Counted from the stretch's first letter, positions 41,825 to 50,632 are shown. The stretch is 64,000 nucleotides of DNA from Streptomyces glaucescens (GCF_000761215.1 NZ_CP009438.1:4977501-5041500), one strand, 5' to 3'. Numbers and translations are program-made. The notes: generated by a model from the letters alone, not told the origin.

Positions 41825-41977
41825 TTATGAAGCCGGGGTCTCGGCCGGGCGGATCCACAGGCGCTGGCCGATCGCGGCGGCCTGCTGAACGATCCGGTTG
41901 ACGGAGGCGGCGTCCACGACGGTGGTGTCCACGGGGGTACCGTCGACGTCGTCGAGTCGCAGAATCTCGAAGCGCAT
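41825..41977 (-). CDS. Small conserved protein, 50 aa
   Basis: A 50-residue protein beginning MRFEILRLDDVDGTPVDTTV and ending with RLWIRPAETPAS. It shows Streptomyces codon usage, an excellent ribosome site (AAGGGAGAA five bases before the ATG, complement at 41975-41977) and a terminator after its stop. It alternates beta-prone strands and one helix (SVNRIVQQAAAIG). A longer in-frame start at 42061 lacks a ribosome site. I know no function. Confidence 0.75.
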   Translation of the reverse strand: MRFEILRLDDVDGTPVDTTVVDAASVNRIVQQAAAIGQRLWIRPAETPAS

Positions 41978-42192
41978 GGCTTCTCCCTTCGTCTGGTCAT
42001 CCTCCCTGAGGAGAACTACTGGGGTGGGTGTCCCACGAAGCGACGGTGCCCCGTGTTCCATACGGATGCAACGCGGTGTCTGTTACAAACATTCCCTACG
42101 CTAAAGAAATTTTTCGAACAACTAATTACTGACGGGTAAGCGTCCTCTCCTGTGACCTTCCGGGACCGACCGGGAGCGGTTGTGTTCACACC

Positions 42193-43113
42193 GTGACGAA
42201 CTGGACAATGGAACCGATGAACGACGACCTCTCGGCGCTGGCCGACCGCCTCGACCGAACGAACGAGCTGCTCCAGCGGATGCTCGCCGAGGTGGCGAAG
42301 ACGCCCTCCACCCACGCGATCTTCGTCGACGCCGGTTACCTCTACGCGGCGGCGGGGCGCCTCGTCGCCGGCACCGAGGACCGGCGGGCGTTCGACCTCG
42401 ACGCCGAAGGGCTGATCGACGCCCTGATCGACCGGGCCCGCACCGTCTTCGCCGACAGCCGGCTGCTGCGCGTCTACTGGTACGACGGTGCCCGGCGCCG
42501 CATCCACACCGCCGAGCAGCAGACCATCGCCGAACTGCCCGACGTGAAGGTCCGCCTCGGCAACCTCAACGCCAACAACCAGCAGAAAGGCGTCGACTCC
42601 CTGATCAGGACCGACCTGGAGTCCCTGGCCCGGCACCGCGCCATCAGCGACGCGGCCCTGCTCGGCGGCGACGAGGACCTGGTGTCGGCCGTGGAGGCGG
42701 CGCAGGGGTACGGCGCGCGGGTGCACCTGTGGGGCATCGAGGCACCCGAAGGGCGCAACCAGGCCGAACCGCTGCTCTGGGAGGTCGACAGCCAGCGCAC
42801 CCTCGACCTCGACTTCTTCAAGCCGTACGTCTCCCGCCGCACCGCCCCCGCCTACGACGCCACGGCCGCCGCCCGGCCCACCCGGGAGGACGTCCGCTTC
42901 GCCGGTGCGCAGATCGCGGCGAAATGGCTGTCCGCGCGGGGCCGTGAGGCGCTGGTCGAGCTGATGCCCGGCCACCCCTACCTGCCCGGCTCGGTCGACC
43001 AGGACCTGCTGGTCGAGGCGGAAGGCATCCTCCAGTACTCCCTGCGCGGCCAGGCCGACCTGCGCCGGGCACTGCGGGACGGGTTCTGGGACCACCTCCA
43101 GTCGCAGTACTAG
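42193..43113 (+). CDS. NYN domain (LabA/DUF88-type) predicted ribonuclease
   Basis: A 306-residue protein with a PIN-like NYN domain (about residues 40-210). Acidic metal-binding residues appear in AIFVDAGYLYAAAG, QKGVDSLIRTDLESLA and ALLGGDEDLVSAVEAA. Such domains cleave RNA. The C-terminal 80 residues form a separate helical region. The GTG at 42193 is used by default; in-frame ATGs at 42211 and 42220 are alternatives and none has a good ribosome site. The upstream 42070-42140 segment is strikingly AT-rich, indicating promoters for this and the divergent 50-aa gene. Confidence 0.82.
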   Translation: MTNWTMEPMNDDLSALADRLDRTNELLQRMLAEVAKTPSTHAIFVDAGYLYAAAGRLVAGTEDRRAFDLDAEGLIDALIDRARTVFADSRLLRVYWYDGARRRIHTAEQQTIAELPDVKVRLGNLNANNQQKGVDSLIRTDLESLARHRAISDAALLGGDEDLVSAVEAAQGYGARVHLWGIEAPEGRNQAEPLLWEVDSQRTLDLDFFKPYVSRRTAPAYDATAAARPTREDVRFAGAQIAAKWLSARGREALVELMPGHPYLPGSVDQDLLVEAEGILQYSLRGQADLRRALRDGFWDHLQSQY

Positions 43114-43159
43114 GTGAGCGGTCCGCGGAGGCTGGTGACGTTCCCTCCGGACAGCGCGC

Positions 43160-44038
43160 CTAGCGTGCCCGGTGACGGTCCCAGAAGTCGGCCACCGCGC
43201 GGGCGGTCACCAGCGGCCGGTCCAGGTTCGGCGAGTGCTCGGCGCCCGTCACCACCGTGCGGTGCGCGCCGAGCCGCGACGCCATCTCGTCCAGCAGCGG
43301 CACCGGCCAGGTCCCGTCCCGCACGCCGGACAGCACGTGGAACGGCAGCGGCACGGCGGCCAGCTCGTCCACCCGGTCCGGCTCCGTGCACAACTGCTGC
43401 CCGGTGGCGGCCAGCTGCGCCGGCGAGTGCCCGAGCCAGCGGCGGCGCAAATGCTCCGGGCCGCCCAGGCCCCGGGCCGGGCCGCCCACGTCCTCCGGGT
43501 CGCCCATCGCCAGGATCGCCTCCCACACCCGGTCCATCGGCATCACGGCCAGCGCGTCCCGCAGCAGCTTCACCCGGTCCCGCTGTGCCGCGGAGATCTC
43601 CGCGGGACCGGAGCAGACGAGGGTGAGGGAGGCGAAGGGCGAGGGATCGAGGAGCACGGCCGCGCGGGCGATCTGCCCGCCGAGGGAGTGCCCGAGGAGA
43701 TGCACCGGGGCACCCGCGTCGAGCGCCGCGGCCTGCGCCAGCACGTCCCGTGCCAACTCGCGCTGCGCGTACGCGGTTTCGTCGTCCAGCGGCCCCTTCG
43801 ACTCGAACTGCCCGCGGCCGTCCACCGCGACCGTCCGGTACCCGCGCGCGGCCAGCGGCTCATGCATGAGGTGGAAGTCCTCCTTGCTGCCGGTGAAGCC
43901 GGGCAGCAGCAGGGCGACGCCGCGCTGCTCGACACCCGGCGGCGCGGGCACGTCCACCACGGCGAAGTCGCCGCGGTCGGTGCGGAGTCGGCAGGCGCGG
44001 GCGCCGGGGGGCGGGGCGAGAGGAGCGGGGCCGGTCAC
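43160..44038 (-). CDS. Alpha/beta hydrolase
   Basis: A 292-residue alpha/beta hydrolase. The nucleophile elbow GHSLGG, the strand and loop LLLPGFTGSKED near the start, and the C-terminal GAEHSPN His are visible; the acid is likely in SGVRDGTWP. It probably acts on small esters or amides; substrate unknown. The GTG (complement at 44036-44038) lacks a ribosome site, with a TACCCT hexamer 5 nt upstream. The convergent NYN gene ends 46 bp away with a bulged hairpin between. Confidence 0.82.
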   Translation of the reverse strand: MTGPAPLAPPPGARACRLRTDRGDFAVVDVPAPPGVEQRGVALLLPGFTGSKEDFHLMHEPLAARGYRTVAVDGRGQFESKGPLDDETAYAQRELARDVLAQAAALDAGAPVHLLGHSLGGQIARAAVLLDPSPFASLTLVCSGPAEISAAQRDRVKLLRDALAVMPMDRVWEAILAMGDPEDVGGPARGLGGPEHLRRRWLGHSPAQLAATGQQLCTEPDRVDELAAVPLPFHVLSGVRDGTWPVPLLDEMASRLGAHRTVVTGAEHSPNLDRPLVTARAVADFWDRHRAR

Positions 44039-44118
44039 GGGGGGAGGGTAGCGGGGACGACGACGGCCCGGTCCCACCTGGGTGAGGTGGGGCCGGGCCG
44101 TCGCGTGGTGCCTGCCGG

Positions 44119-46839
44119 TCAGCTCTCCGCGGGCTCCGTGGCCTTGGCCGCCGTCGCCTTGCGGGTGCGCTTGGGCTTGGCCTCCGCGTCGGCCTCCGTG
44201 GTGGCCTGGGCCGGGATCTCGGCGGTGGGGCTCGCCGCGGTCTTGCGGGTGCGGCGGGTCGTGGGCTTGGCCTCGGTGCCCTCGGCGGTGTCGGCCGCGG
44301 CTTCCGCCTTGGCCGCGGTGGCCTTGCGGGTGCGCTTCGGCTTCGCCTCGGTCTCCGTCTCGGTCGCGGGCTCCGTGGCCTTGGCCGCCGCGGTCTTCCG
44401 GGTGCGCTTCGGCTTCGCCTCGGGTTCCGGGGCCTCCGCCGCGGCCGGGGCCTCGGCGGTGGGGCTCGCCGCGGTCTTGCGGGTGCGGCGGGTCGTGGGC
44501 TTGGCCTCGGTGCCCTCGGCGGTGTCGGCCGCGGCCTCCGCCTTCGCCGCCGTCGCCTTGCGGGTGCGCTTGGGCTTGGCCTCCGCGTCGGCCTCCGTGG
44601 TGGCCTGGGCCGGGATCTCGGCGGTGGGGCTCGCCGCGGTCTTGCGGGTGCGGCGGGTCGTGGGCTTGGCCTCGGTGCCCTCGGCGGTGTCGGCCGCGGC
44701 CTCCGCCTTCGCCGCCGTCGCCTTGCGGGTGCGCTTCGGCTTCGCCTCGGCCTCCGCCTCGGTCACGACCGGCGCCCCGGCGGGCTCGACCGCCTTGCGC
44801 GTCCGGCGCGTCCTCGGCCCGGCCTCGGCGGCCTCGGCCGTCTCCACGGCGGTGACCTCGGGGGCCTCGGCCGGCTCGACGGCCTTGCGGGTCCGGCGGG
44901 TGCGGGGCTTGGCCTCCACCGCCTCGGCGGTGTCGGCAGCCGTCTCCTCCGGCGCGGTCGCCGCGGCCTTGCGGGTGCGCGTGCGCTGGGGCTTGGCCGC
45001 CGGCTCCGGGGCCTCCGCGGGCGCGGTCCGTGACTCCGGCTCCGGCACGGCGGTCGTGGCCGGCTCGGCGGTCGTCACGACCGCGGGAGCCGTCACGGGC
45101 TCGGCCGTCGCCACCGACGTGGCCGTCGCGGTCGTCGCCGTCTCGGCGGACCGGCGCGTGCGGCGGCGGCGCGGCTTCGCCGGCGTCTCGGGCGCGTCCA
45201 GCGGTCCCGGGCCCTCGGCGGTGGTCACCGCGGCCTCGGCGGACTCGGTGGCGGGGGCCGCCACCTCGACCGTCGCGGTCGTCGCCGGCTGCTCCGCCGG
45301 GGCGCCGCCGCGGGTGCGGCGACGGCGGCGCGGGGTGCGCGGCGCGGTCACCGGCTCGGCGGCGTCGACGGCCGGGGTCTCCGGCGCGGTGGTGCCGGAC
45401 GGCGCCTGCGCGGCCGGGTCGAGCGGGGCTCCGCCACGCGTACGCCGGCGGCGGCGCGGCGTGCGCTCCGAGCGCTCGCGGTCGGCCGGGCGGGACGCCT
45501 CGCCGCCGTCCCGGCGGCCGCTCCGGCCCCCACGTCCGCGGTTGCGGCCGCCACCCGGCTCGCCCAGGTCCTCCAGCTCCTCGGCGTCGAGCCCGGCGCG
45601 GGTGCGCTCCGCGCGCGGCAGGACGCCCTTGGTGCCGGCCGGGATGCCGAGGTCCTCGAAGAGGTGCGGGGAGGTGGAGTACGTCTCCACCGGGTCGTGG
45701 AAGTCCAGCTGGAGCGCCTTGTTGATCAGCTGCCAGCGCGGGATGTCGTCCCAGTCGACGAACGTGATCGCCGTGCCCTTGGCGCCCGCGCGGCCGGTGC
45801 GGCCGACGCGGTGCAGGTACGTCTTCTCGTCCTCGGGCGACTGGTAGTTGATGACGTGGGTGACGCCCTCGACGTCGATGCCGCGCGCGGCGACGTCGGT
45901 GCACACCAGGACGTCGACCTTGCCGTTGCGGAAGGCGCGCAGCGCCTGCTCGCGGGCGCCCTGGCCGAGGTCGCCGTGGACCGCGCCGGCCGCGAAGCCG
46001 CGGCGCTGGAGCTGCTCGGCGATGTCGGCGGCCGTGCGCTTGGTGCGGCAGAAGATCATCGCCAGTCCGCGGCCCTCGGCCTGGAGGATGCGGGCGACCA
46101 TCTCCGGCTTGTCCATGGAGTGCCCGCGGTAGACGAACTGCTTGATGTTCGCGACCGTGGCGCCCTCGTCGTCCGGCGCCGTGGCGCGGATGTGCGTGGG
46201 CCGGTTCATGTACCGGCGGGCCAGGCCGATGACCGCGCCCGGCATGGTCGCCGAGAACAGCATGGTCTGGCGCTTGGCCGGGAGCATGTTGATGATCTTC
46301 TCGACATCGGGCAGGAAGCCCAGGTCGAGCATCTCGTCGGCCTCGTCCAGCACGAGCGCCTTGACGTGGCTCAGGTCCAGCTTCTTCTGGCCCGCGAGGT
46401 CGAGCAGCCGGCCCGGGGTGCCGACGACCACGTCGACGCCCTTCTTCAGGGCCTCCACCTGGGGCTCGTACGCCCGGCCGCCGTAGATCGCGACGACGCG
46501 CACGTTGCGCACCTTGCCCGCGGTCAGCAGGTCGTTGGTGACCTGGGTGCACAGCTCGCGCGTGGGGACGACGACGAGCGCCTGCGGCGCGTCGGTCAGG
46601 TCCTCGGGCCGGGCGCGGCCGGCCTCCACGTCGGCGGGGACGGTGACGCGCTCGAGGAGCGGAAGGCCGAAGCCCAGCGTCTTGCCGGTGCCGGTCTTGG
46701 CCTGGCCGATGACGTCCGTGCCGGCGAGGGCGACGGGGAGGGTCATCTCCTGGATGGGGAACGGGGTGACGATGCCGACGGCTTCCAGGGCCTCGGCGGT
46801 CTCGGGGAGGATCCCGAGCTCTCGGAACGTCGTAGTCAG
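44119..46839 (-). CDS. DEAD-box RNA helicase with long repetitive basic tail, apparent CTG start
   Basis: About 906 residues. The helicase core (residues 1 to about 410) has the Q motif region TPFPIQEMTLP, Walker A AKTGTGKT, VLDEADEML, SAT and HRVGRTGRAG. A tail of nearly 490 residues follows, Ala/Thr/Lys/Arg-rich with repeated RTRKA/RTRKT units, likely an RNA-binding arm like a histone H1 tail. The first ATG (46746) would cut off the Q motif. Upstream the frame reads TTTFRELGILPETAEALEAV, and the only usable initiator is CTG (complement at 46837-46839), with GAGG 7 nt upstream. It has a 500-bp upstream gap and is divergent from the ferritin-like gene. Confidence 0.88.
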   Translation of the reverse strand: MTTTFRELGILPETAEALEAVGIVTPFPIQEMTLPVALAGTDVIGQAKTGTGKTLGFGLPLLERVTVPADVEAGRARPEDLTDAPQALVVVPTRELCTQVTNDLLTAGKVRNVRVVAIYGGRAYEPQVEALKKGVDVVVGTPGRLLDLAGQKKLDLSHVKALVLDEADEMLDLGFLPDVEKIINMLPAKRQTMLFSATMPGAVIGLARRYMNRPTHIRATAPDDEGATVANIKQFVYRGHSMDKPEMVARILQAEGRGLAMIFCRTKRTAADIAEQLQRRGFAAGAVHGDLGQGAREQALRAFRNGKVDVLVCTDVAARGIDVEGVTHVINYQSPEDEKTYLHRVGRTGRAGAKGTAITFVDWDDIPRWQLINKALQLDFHDPVETYSTSPHLFEDLGIPAGTKGVLPRAERTRAGLDAEELEDLGEPGGGRNRGRGGRSGRRDGGEASRPADRERSERTPRRRRRTRGGAPLDPAAQAPSGTTAPETPAVDAAEPVTAPRTPRRRRRTRGGAPAEQPATTATVEVAAPATESAEAAVTTAEGPGPLDAPETPAKPRRRRTRRSAETATTATATSVATAEPVTAPAVVTTAEPATTAVPEPESRTAPAEAPEPAAKPQRTRTRKAAATAPEETAADTAEAVEAKPRTRRTRKAVEPAEAPEVTAVETAEAAEAGPRTRRTRKAVEPAGAPVVTEAEAEAKPKRTRKATAAKAEAAADTAEGTEAKPTTRRTRKTAASPTAEIPAQATTEADAEAKPKRTRKATAAKAEAAADTAEGTEAKPTTRRTRKTAASPTAEAPAAAEAPEPEAKPKRTRKTAAAKATEPATETETEAKPKRTRKATAAKAEAAADTAEGTEAKPTTRRTRKTAASPTAEIPAQATTEADAEAKPKRTRKATAAKATEPAES
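44155..44760 (-). repeat. Internal repeats in the helicase tail
   Basis: A stretch of about 145 bp at 44155-44300 recurs almost identically 399 bp away (44554-44699), with a shorter third copy at 44458-44550. The units encode alternating RTRKATAAK and RTRKTAASPTAE blocks. Confidence 0.85.
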
Positions 46840-47359
46840 GGTGCTGCCTCTTCTGTGTGGGCGGTGCGAGGCGAGCGCGGGGGGTCGTGTCAGACCGTGC
46901 CGGGGACGTCGGCTGCCTTACGGGCGGGCCGTGGGGCACGGGACCGCGCCGACGCTCTAGCGCTCGTACCGCTGAGGGTTCCCTCCGATCGTCGTACGCG
47001 TGGTGCCGTACGGTCAGGGAGAGCTGTCGGGTCGGAGCCGATCGGGCCACCGACCGGGCATCCTCATACGTGCGGCCTGTCGAGGCACGGCGGAATCAGC
47101 CGACGTACCAGCAGGCGCATTACCACCATACCCCGGATTCGCGCACATGCGATGGCCGATTCGGTCACGTAGTCGTCGTCACAGTCGACGGCGCGGTCAT
47201 CGCGCGGTCCTCTCCCGGTCATCGGGCGGTCCTCGCCCGGTCGTCGAACGGCCGGCGTCGGGCCGGCGCGCGGTCAGCCGGGTGGTCCCGCGCGTCGTCG
47301 TGGTCACAGTGAATGACCAGGGACTTCCCCGGCGCGGTGGGCGGGCTATTGTGCGCTTC
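46840..47359. other. Divergent 520-bp region between helicase and ferritin-like genes
   Basis: No gene supported. On the minus strand a TATGGT hexamer (complement of 47125-47130) could give a 285-nt leader for the helicase. On the plus side are two 22-bp tandem units (47195-47216, 47217-47238) plus a partial third, then the leaderless promoter of the ferritin-like gene. Confidence 0.45.
47347..47352 (+). promoter_or_regulatory. -10 box, leaderless ferritin-like gene
   Basis: TATTGT ends exactly 7 nt before the ATG at 47360, with a possible -35 TTCCCC 16 nt upstream. No ribosome site. Confidence 0.6.
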
Positions 47360-48112
47360 ATGACGAGCTCTGACAACCCCGCGCACGCCGCCGAGACCCC
47401 CGAAGCCGCCGCCCCCACCGGCGTCGCCGCCCAGGACTGGGCGACGGCCTCCGCCGACCCGCACTACCGGGCGGCGGTCGTGGACCTGCTGGGCGCGCTC
47501 GCGTACGGGGAGCTCGCCGCGTTCGAGCGGCTCGCGGAGGACGCCAAGCTGGCGCCGACCCTGGCGGACAAGGCGGAGCTGGCGAAGATGGCGTCGGCCG
47601 AGTTCCACCACTTCGAGCGGCTGCGCGGCCGGCTCACGGAGATCGGCGAGGAACCCACCGCAGCCATGGAGCCGTTCGTCGCCGCGCTGGACGGCTTCCA
47701 CAAGCAGACCGCGCCCTCGGACTGGCTGGAGGGCCTCGTCAAGGCCTACGTCGGCGACTCGATCGCCAGCGACTTCTACCGCGAGGTGGCGGCCCGGCTG
47801 GACTCCGACACCCGGGAGCTGGTGCTGGCCGTGCTCGACGACACCGGGCACGCCGAATTCGCCGTCGAGAAGGTGCGGGCCGCCATCGACGCCGACCCGC
47901 GCGTGGGCGGGCGGCTCGCGCTGTGGGCGCGACGGCTGATGGGAGAGGCCCTGTCGCAGTCGCAGCGGGTGGTCGCGGAGCGCGACGCGCTGTCGACGAT
48001 GCTGGTGGGCGGGGTCGCCGACGGCTTCGACCTGGCCGAGGTCGGCCGGATGTTCTCCCGGATCACCGAGGCGCACACCAAGCGGATGGCGGCGCTGGGA
48101 CTGGCCGCCTAG
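47360..48112 (+). CDS. Ferritin-like fold protein
   Basis: A 250-residue four-helix-bundle protein of the actinobacterial ferritin-like group found next to RNA helicase genes (Rv3210c-like, from memory). Candidate di-iron ligands are Glu in YGELAAFE, the ExxH pair in SAEFHHFE, and the C-terminal DDTGHAEF and ITEAHTKR segments, resembling tRNA-hydroxylase MiaE. Redox or hydroxylase activity is inferred only. The start is fixed by the leaderless promoter. Confidence 0.82.
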   Translation: MTSSDNPAHAAETPEAAAPTGVAAQDWATASADPHYRAAVVDLLGALAYGELAAFERLAEDAKLAPTLADKAELAKMASAEFHHFERLRGRLTEIGEEPTAAMEPFVAALDGFHKQTAPSDWLEGLVKAYVGDSIASDFYREVAARLDSDTRELVLAVLDDTGHAEFAVEKVRAAIDADPRVGGRLALWARRLMGEALSQSQRVVAERDALSTMLVGGVADGFDLAEVGRMFSRITEAHTKRMAALGLAA

Positions 48113-48234
48113 GAGGAGCCGCCCGCACGGTGGCCGTCACCGTCCGCCAGGGTGGTCCCGGTCGTGCCCGTGCGGCTCGTTCCGGTGCCTTCGCCGTCGC
48201 CGTCGCCGTGGGCGGGTCCGGGCCCGGCGGCGGC

Positions 48235-48504
48235 TCAGGCCGTCGCCGAGTGCCGGCGGAGTCTTCCCGCCGGGCGCAGCAGCAGCGACAGCGAGGCGAC
48301 GCAGACCACGGCGGCCCCGACGAGCGCCAGCAGGAAGCCCCCGGCGTCCAGGGCGCTACGGGCGACGAAGGCGCCGAAGAGCGCACCGGCGACACCGGTC
48401 GACAGCACCAGGGGGCGCGCCGGGAGGCGGTGCGGCAGCCGATGGGCGTACGCCCACGCCAGGACGAGGCCGAGGATCGCGGAGCTGAAGGCTTCCAAGA
48501 GCAT
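48235..48504 (-). CDS. Small integral membrane protein, 89 aa
   Basis: An 89-residue protein with three hydrophobic helices (about residues 3-18, 31-50 and 56-75) and a basic C-terminus (RPAGRLRRH). The ATG (complement at 48502-48504) follows GGAGG seven bases upstream. It is convergent with the ferritin-like gene. It matches the position of the small membrane protein in the corresponding mycobacterial block, but I recognise no family motif. Confidence 0.72.
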   Translation of the reverse strand: MLLEAFSSAILGLVLAWAYAHRLPHRLPARPLVLSTGVAGALFGAFVARSALDAGGFLLALVGAAVVCVASLSLLLRPAGRLRRHSATA

Positions 48505-48819
48505 GTAAGGGTCCTCCCACCTGACCGTCCTGCCCTAACGGTTACCGCCCGTCCTACCCCTGACCTGCGGAATGCAATCCTCCCCTTTGGGCGACTTATG
48601 TCCGTCCCCGCGGGCGGCGCCCACGCCGCGCCGGGCACATACGGCGTCCAGGCCGTACTGGGCACCTACGGCGCCGACCCCGCCCCGGGCACGTACGGCG
48701 CGCACGTCATGCCCGGCGTGTACGGCGGCCGTCGCGCCGGCGTGCGCACGCAGACGCCGGCGCTCACGCACGAGGGCACGCACGTCGGCGCACCCACGAG
48801 GGCGAGGGCGCGCACAACA
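48505..48819. other. Gene-poor stretch with GTYG-coding repeats
   Basis: Four copies of GGGCAC(A/C/G)TACGGCG or a close variant, spaced 24-27 bp (about 48636-48727). Read on the plus strand from an ATG at 48600 they encode PGTYGVQAVLGTYGADPAP, but there is no ribosome site and the frame runs into a terminator. Possibly a decayed gene. Confidence 0.4.
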
Positions 48820-48857
48820 CGACGGCCCGCCGGGTGCTCCCACCCGGCGGGCCGTCG
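48820..48857 (-). terminator. Strong terminator of DUF3107 gene
   Basis: Perfect 17-bp stem (48820-48836 with 48841-48857), 4-nt loop, 21 bp beyond the DUF3107 stop on the minus strand. Confidence 0.9.
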
Positions 48858-48878
48858 ATTCCGTACTCGGTTCGCCGC

Positions 48879-49106
48879 CTAGAGCGCGCCGAAGCCCACC
48901 TTGCGCGGTGCCGGCTCGCCCAGCTCCACGTAGGCCAGGCGGTCGGCCGGGATGAGGACCTTGCGGCCGTGCTCGTCCACGAGGCTCAGCAGCTGCGACT
49001 TGCCGGCCAGCGCCTCGGCCACCACCCGCTCGACCTCCTCGGCACTCTGACCGCTCTCCAGAACGATCTCGCGGGGCGCGTGCTGCACGCCGATCTTGAC
49101 CTCCAC
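48879..49106 (-). CDS. DUF3107 protein (TB9.4-like), 75 aa
   Basis: A 75-residue protein matching DUF3107 over its full length (VEVKIGVQHAPREIVLES, KVLIPADRLAYVELG). It is known in mycobacteria as the small protein TB9.4, next to a TetR regulator as here. The GTG (complement at 49104-49106) follows GGAGGG. A strong terminator follows. Function unknown; no DNA-binding motif is visible. Confidence 0.9.
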   Translation of the reverse strand: MEVKIGVQHAPREIVLESGQSAEEVERVVAEALAGKSQLLSLVDEHGRKVLIPADRLAYVELGEPAPRKVGFGAL

Positions 49107-49252
49107 GGCTATGTCCCTCCGAACGGTCAGTGTTGCGCGGGCGTCCGCGCCGTACCCAGCACACATTAGCCCGGTGAGGGGACCCGCACGCTCCACGCGA
49201 GAACGCCATGAGCGAACAGCCGCCGGGAACAAACGGGCCCCCGCCCGCGGTG

Positions 49253-49897
49253 TCAGTGCTGCTGCTCGCTGTGGTGCAGCGGGAAGCCCGCGATGCCTCG
49301 CCAGGCGAGCGACGCCAGCAGCTGCACCGCCTGGTCGCGCGGCACGCTGCGGTCGCTGTGCAGCCAGGAACGCGCCACCACCTGGGCGAGCCCGCCCAGT
49401 CCCGAGGCCAGCAGCATCGACTCCGCGCGGGAGAGCCCGGTGTCCTCGGCGATGACGTCGCAGATCGCCTCCGCGCACTCGTTGGTGACCTTGTCGACGC
49501 GCTCGCGCACGGCGGGTTCGTTCGTCAGGTCCGACTCGAACACCAGGCGGAACGCGCCGCCGTCGTCCTCGACGTAGGCGAAGTACGCGTCCATCGTCGC
49601 CCGTACGCGCTGCTTGTTGTCCGTGGTCGACGCCAGGGCGCTGCGCACGGCCTGGATCAGCGACTCGCAGTGCTGGTCCAGCAGTGCGAGGTACAGGTCG
49701 AGCTTGCCCGGGAAGTGCTGGTAGAGCACCGGCTTGCTGACGCCGGCGCGCTCGGCGATGTCGTCCATCGCGGCCGCGTGGTAGCCCTGTGCCACGAAGA
49801 CTTCCTGGGCGGCGCCCAGCAGCTGGTTCCGTCGGGCACGGCGCGGCAGGCGCGTACCCCGCGGGCGTGCCGCCTCTGTCTGCTCGATGGCTGTCAC
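49253..49897 (-). CDS. TetR family transcriptional regulator
   Basis: A 214-residue regulator. The N-terminal helix-turn-helix is clear (AMDDIAERAGVSKPVLYQHF). A ligand-binding helical domain follows. The GTG (complement at 49895-49897) has GGGAGG five bases upstream; an ATG at 49921 would add residues without a ribosome site. It may control itself and the DUF3107 gene 146 bp downstream. No palindromic operator could be assigned with confidence. Confidence 0.88.
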   Translation of the reverse strand: MTAIEQTEAARPRGTRLPRRARRNQLLGAAQEVFVAQGYHAAAMDDIAERAGVSKPVLYQHFPGKLDLYLALLDQHCESLIQAVRSALASTTDNKQRVRATMDAYFAYVEDDGGAFRLVFESDLTNEPAVRERVDKVTNECAEAICDVIAEDTGLSRAESMLLASGLGGLAQVVARSWLHSDRSVPRDQAVQLLASLAWRGIAGFPLHHSEQQH

Positions 49898-50115
49898 GCC
49901 GCCTCCCAAAATCGTCCACATGCGGTGTGCGCCGCGCCGCCATCGTACTTTTCGGTAACCGTGTCGTGCGCGGTGCGAGCGCAGAATTTCACGGACCGGA
50001 CGGTGACGAAAGCCGCGCAAAAGTTTCGAACAATCGCGGAGCGGGCAAAAAACGGCCCCGCTCCTGCTCAGCGGCGCCCGGCGCGGGGTCCGGGCGCTGG
50101 TGGCCGGCCCCGCAG

Positions 50116-50153
50116 GGGCGCGGGGGCCGCCCTCCGGCCGGCCCCCCGCGCCC
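50116..50153 (-). terminator. GC-rich hairpin after small acidic protein gene
   Basis: 14-bp stem with one bulged C (50116-50129 with 50139-50153), 9-nt loop, just beyond the stop of the minus-strand gene at 50163. Confidence 0.6.
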
Positions 50154-50162
50154 GCGCGGCCG

Positions 50163-50387
50163 TCACCGGTAGTCGTCCTCGTCGAGGGCGACCACCCGGG
50201 CCTGCTCGACGAGATCGGCCTCGTTCGCCCGGTCGGGGTTCACCCCGGTCAGCGGGTCGTCGCGGTCCGGCTTCACCTCTGCGTGCTGCTCCGCCGCGTC
50301 GACCTCGGGCGCCTCGACGCCGAACTCCCTCACTTCGTCGCCGTCGCCGTTGTCGAAGGTCTCGGGGTCGGTCGGATCTACGGCCAT
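50163..50387 (-). CDS. Small acidic conserved protein, 74 aa
   Basis: A 74-residue, very acidic protein (DPTDPETFDNGDGDEV, ending ALDEDDYR) without cysteine or hydrophobic segments, probably disordered. The ATG (complement at 50385-50387) has AAGGGAG six bases upstream, and codon usage is typical, so it looks like a real gene. A longer in-frame start at 50435 lacks this. Function unknown. Confidence 0.72.
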   Translation of the reverse strand: MAVDPTDPETFDNGDGDEVREFGVEAPEVDAAEQHAEVKPDRDDPLTGVNPDRANEADLVEQARVVALDEDDYR

Positions 50388-50600
50388 GGTGGGCTCCCTT
50401 CCTACGAACGTCCCTGGGGAAAACAGGGGCCACACGCGGGTGCCCTCTGTACGAGCCTAGGAGACACCCGATCCGGACGCTATGCGATCCGCGTCCGGAT
50501 CGTCACACCACGCGCACCGGCAACCCGCTCACCTCCGCGGGGGTGACCTGCCGGGGTGGCTTGCCGAAACGACTCTGCGTCTGTGACGGCGAACACACGA

Positions 50601-50626
50601 ATCACGACGTGATCACCTCGTAACAT
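50601..50626 (+). promoter_or_regulatory. Leaderless promoter with 13-bp palindrome
   Basis: TAACAT (50621-50626) ends 6 nt before the ATG at 50633. Just upstream, 50601-50613 is the palindrome ATCACGACGTGAT, which lies within the spacer/-35 region and could be an operator. Confidence 0.5.
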
Positions 50627-50632
50627 TGCCGC

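Noticed and set aside
43160..47050. 1296-codon minus-strand frame through hydrolase and helicase
   Set aside because: Only its last 292 codons (hydrolase) look real; the rest is the wrong frame of the helicase.
48600..48882. Gene encoding GTYG repeats
   Set aside because: No ribosome site, poor context, and the frame runs through a strong terminator into the DUF3107 region.
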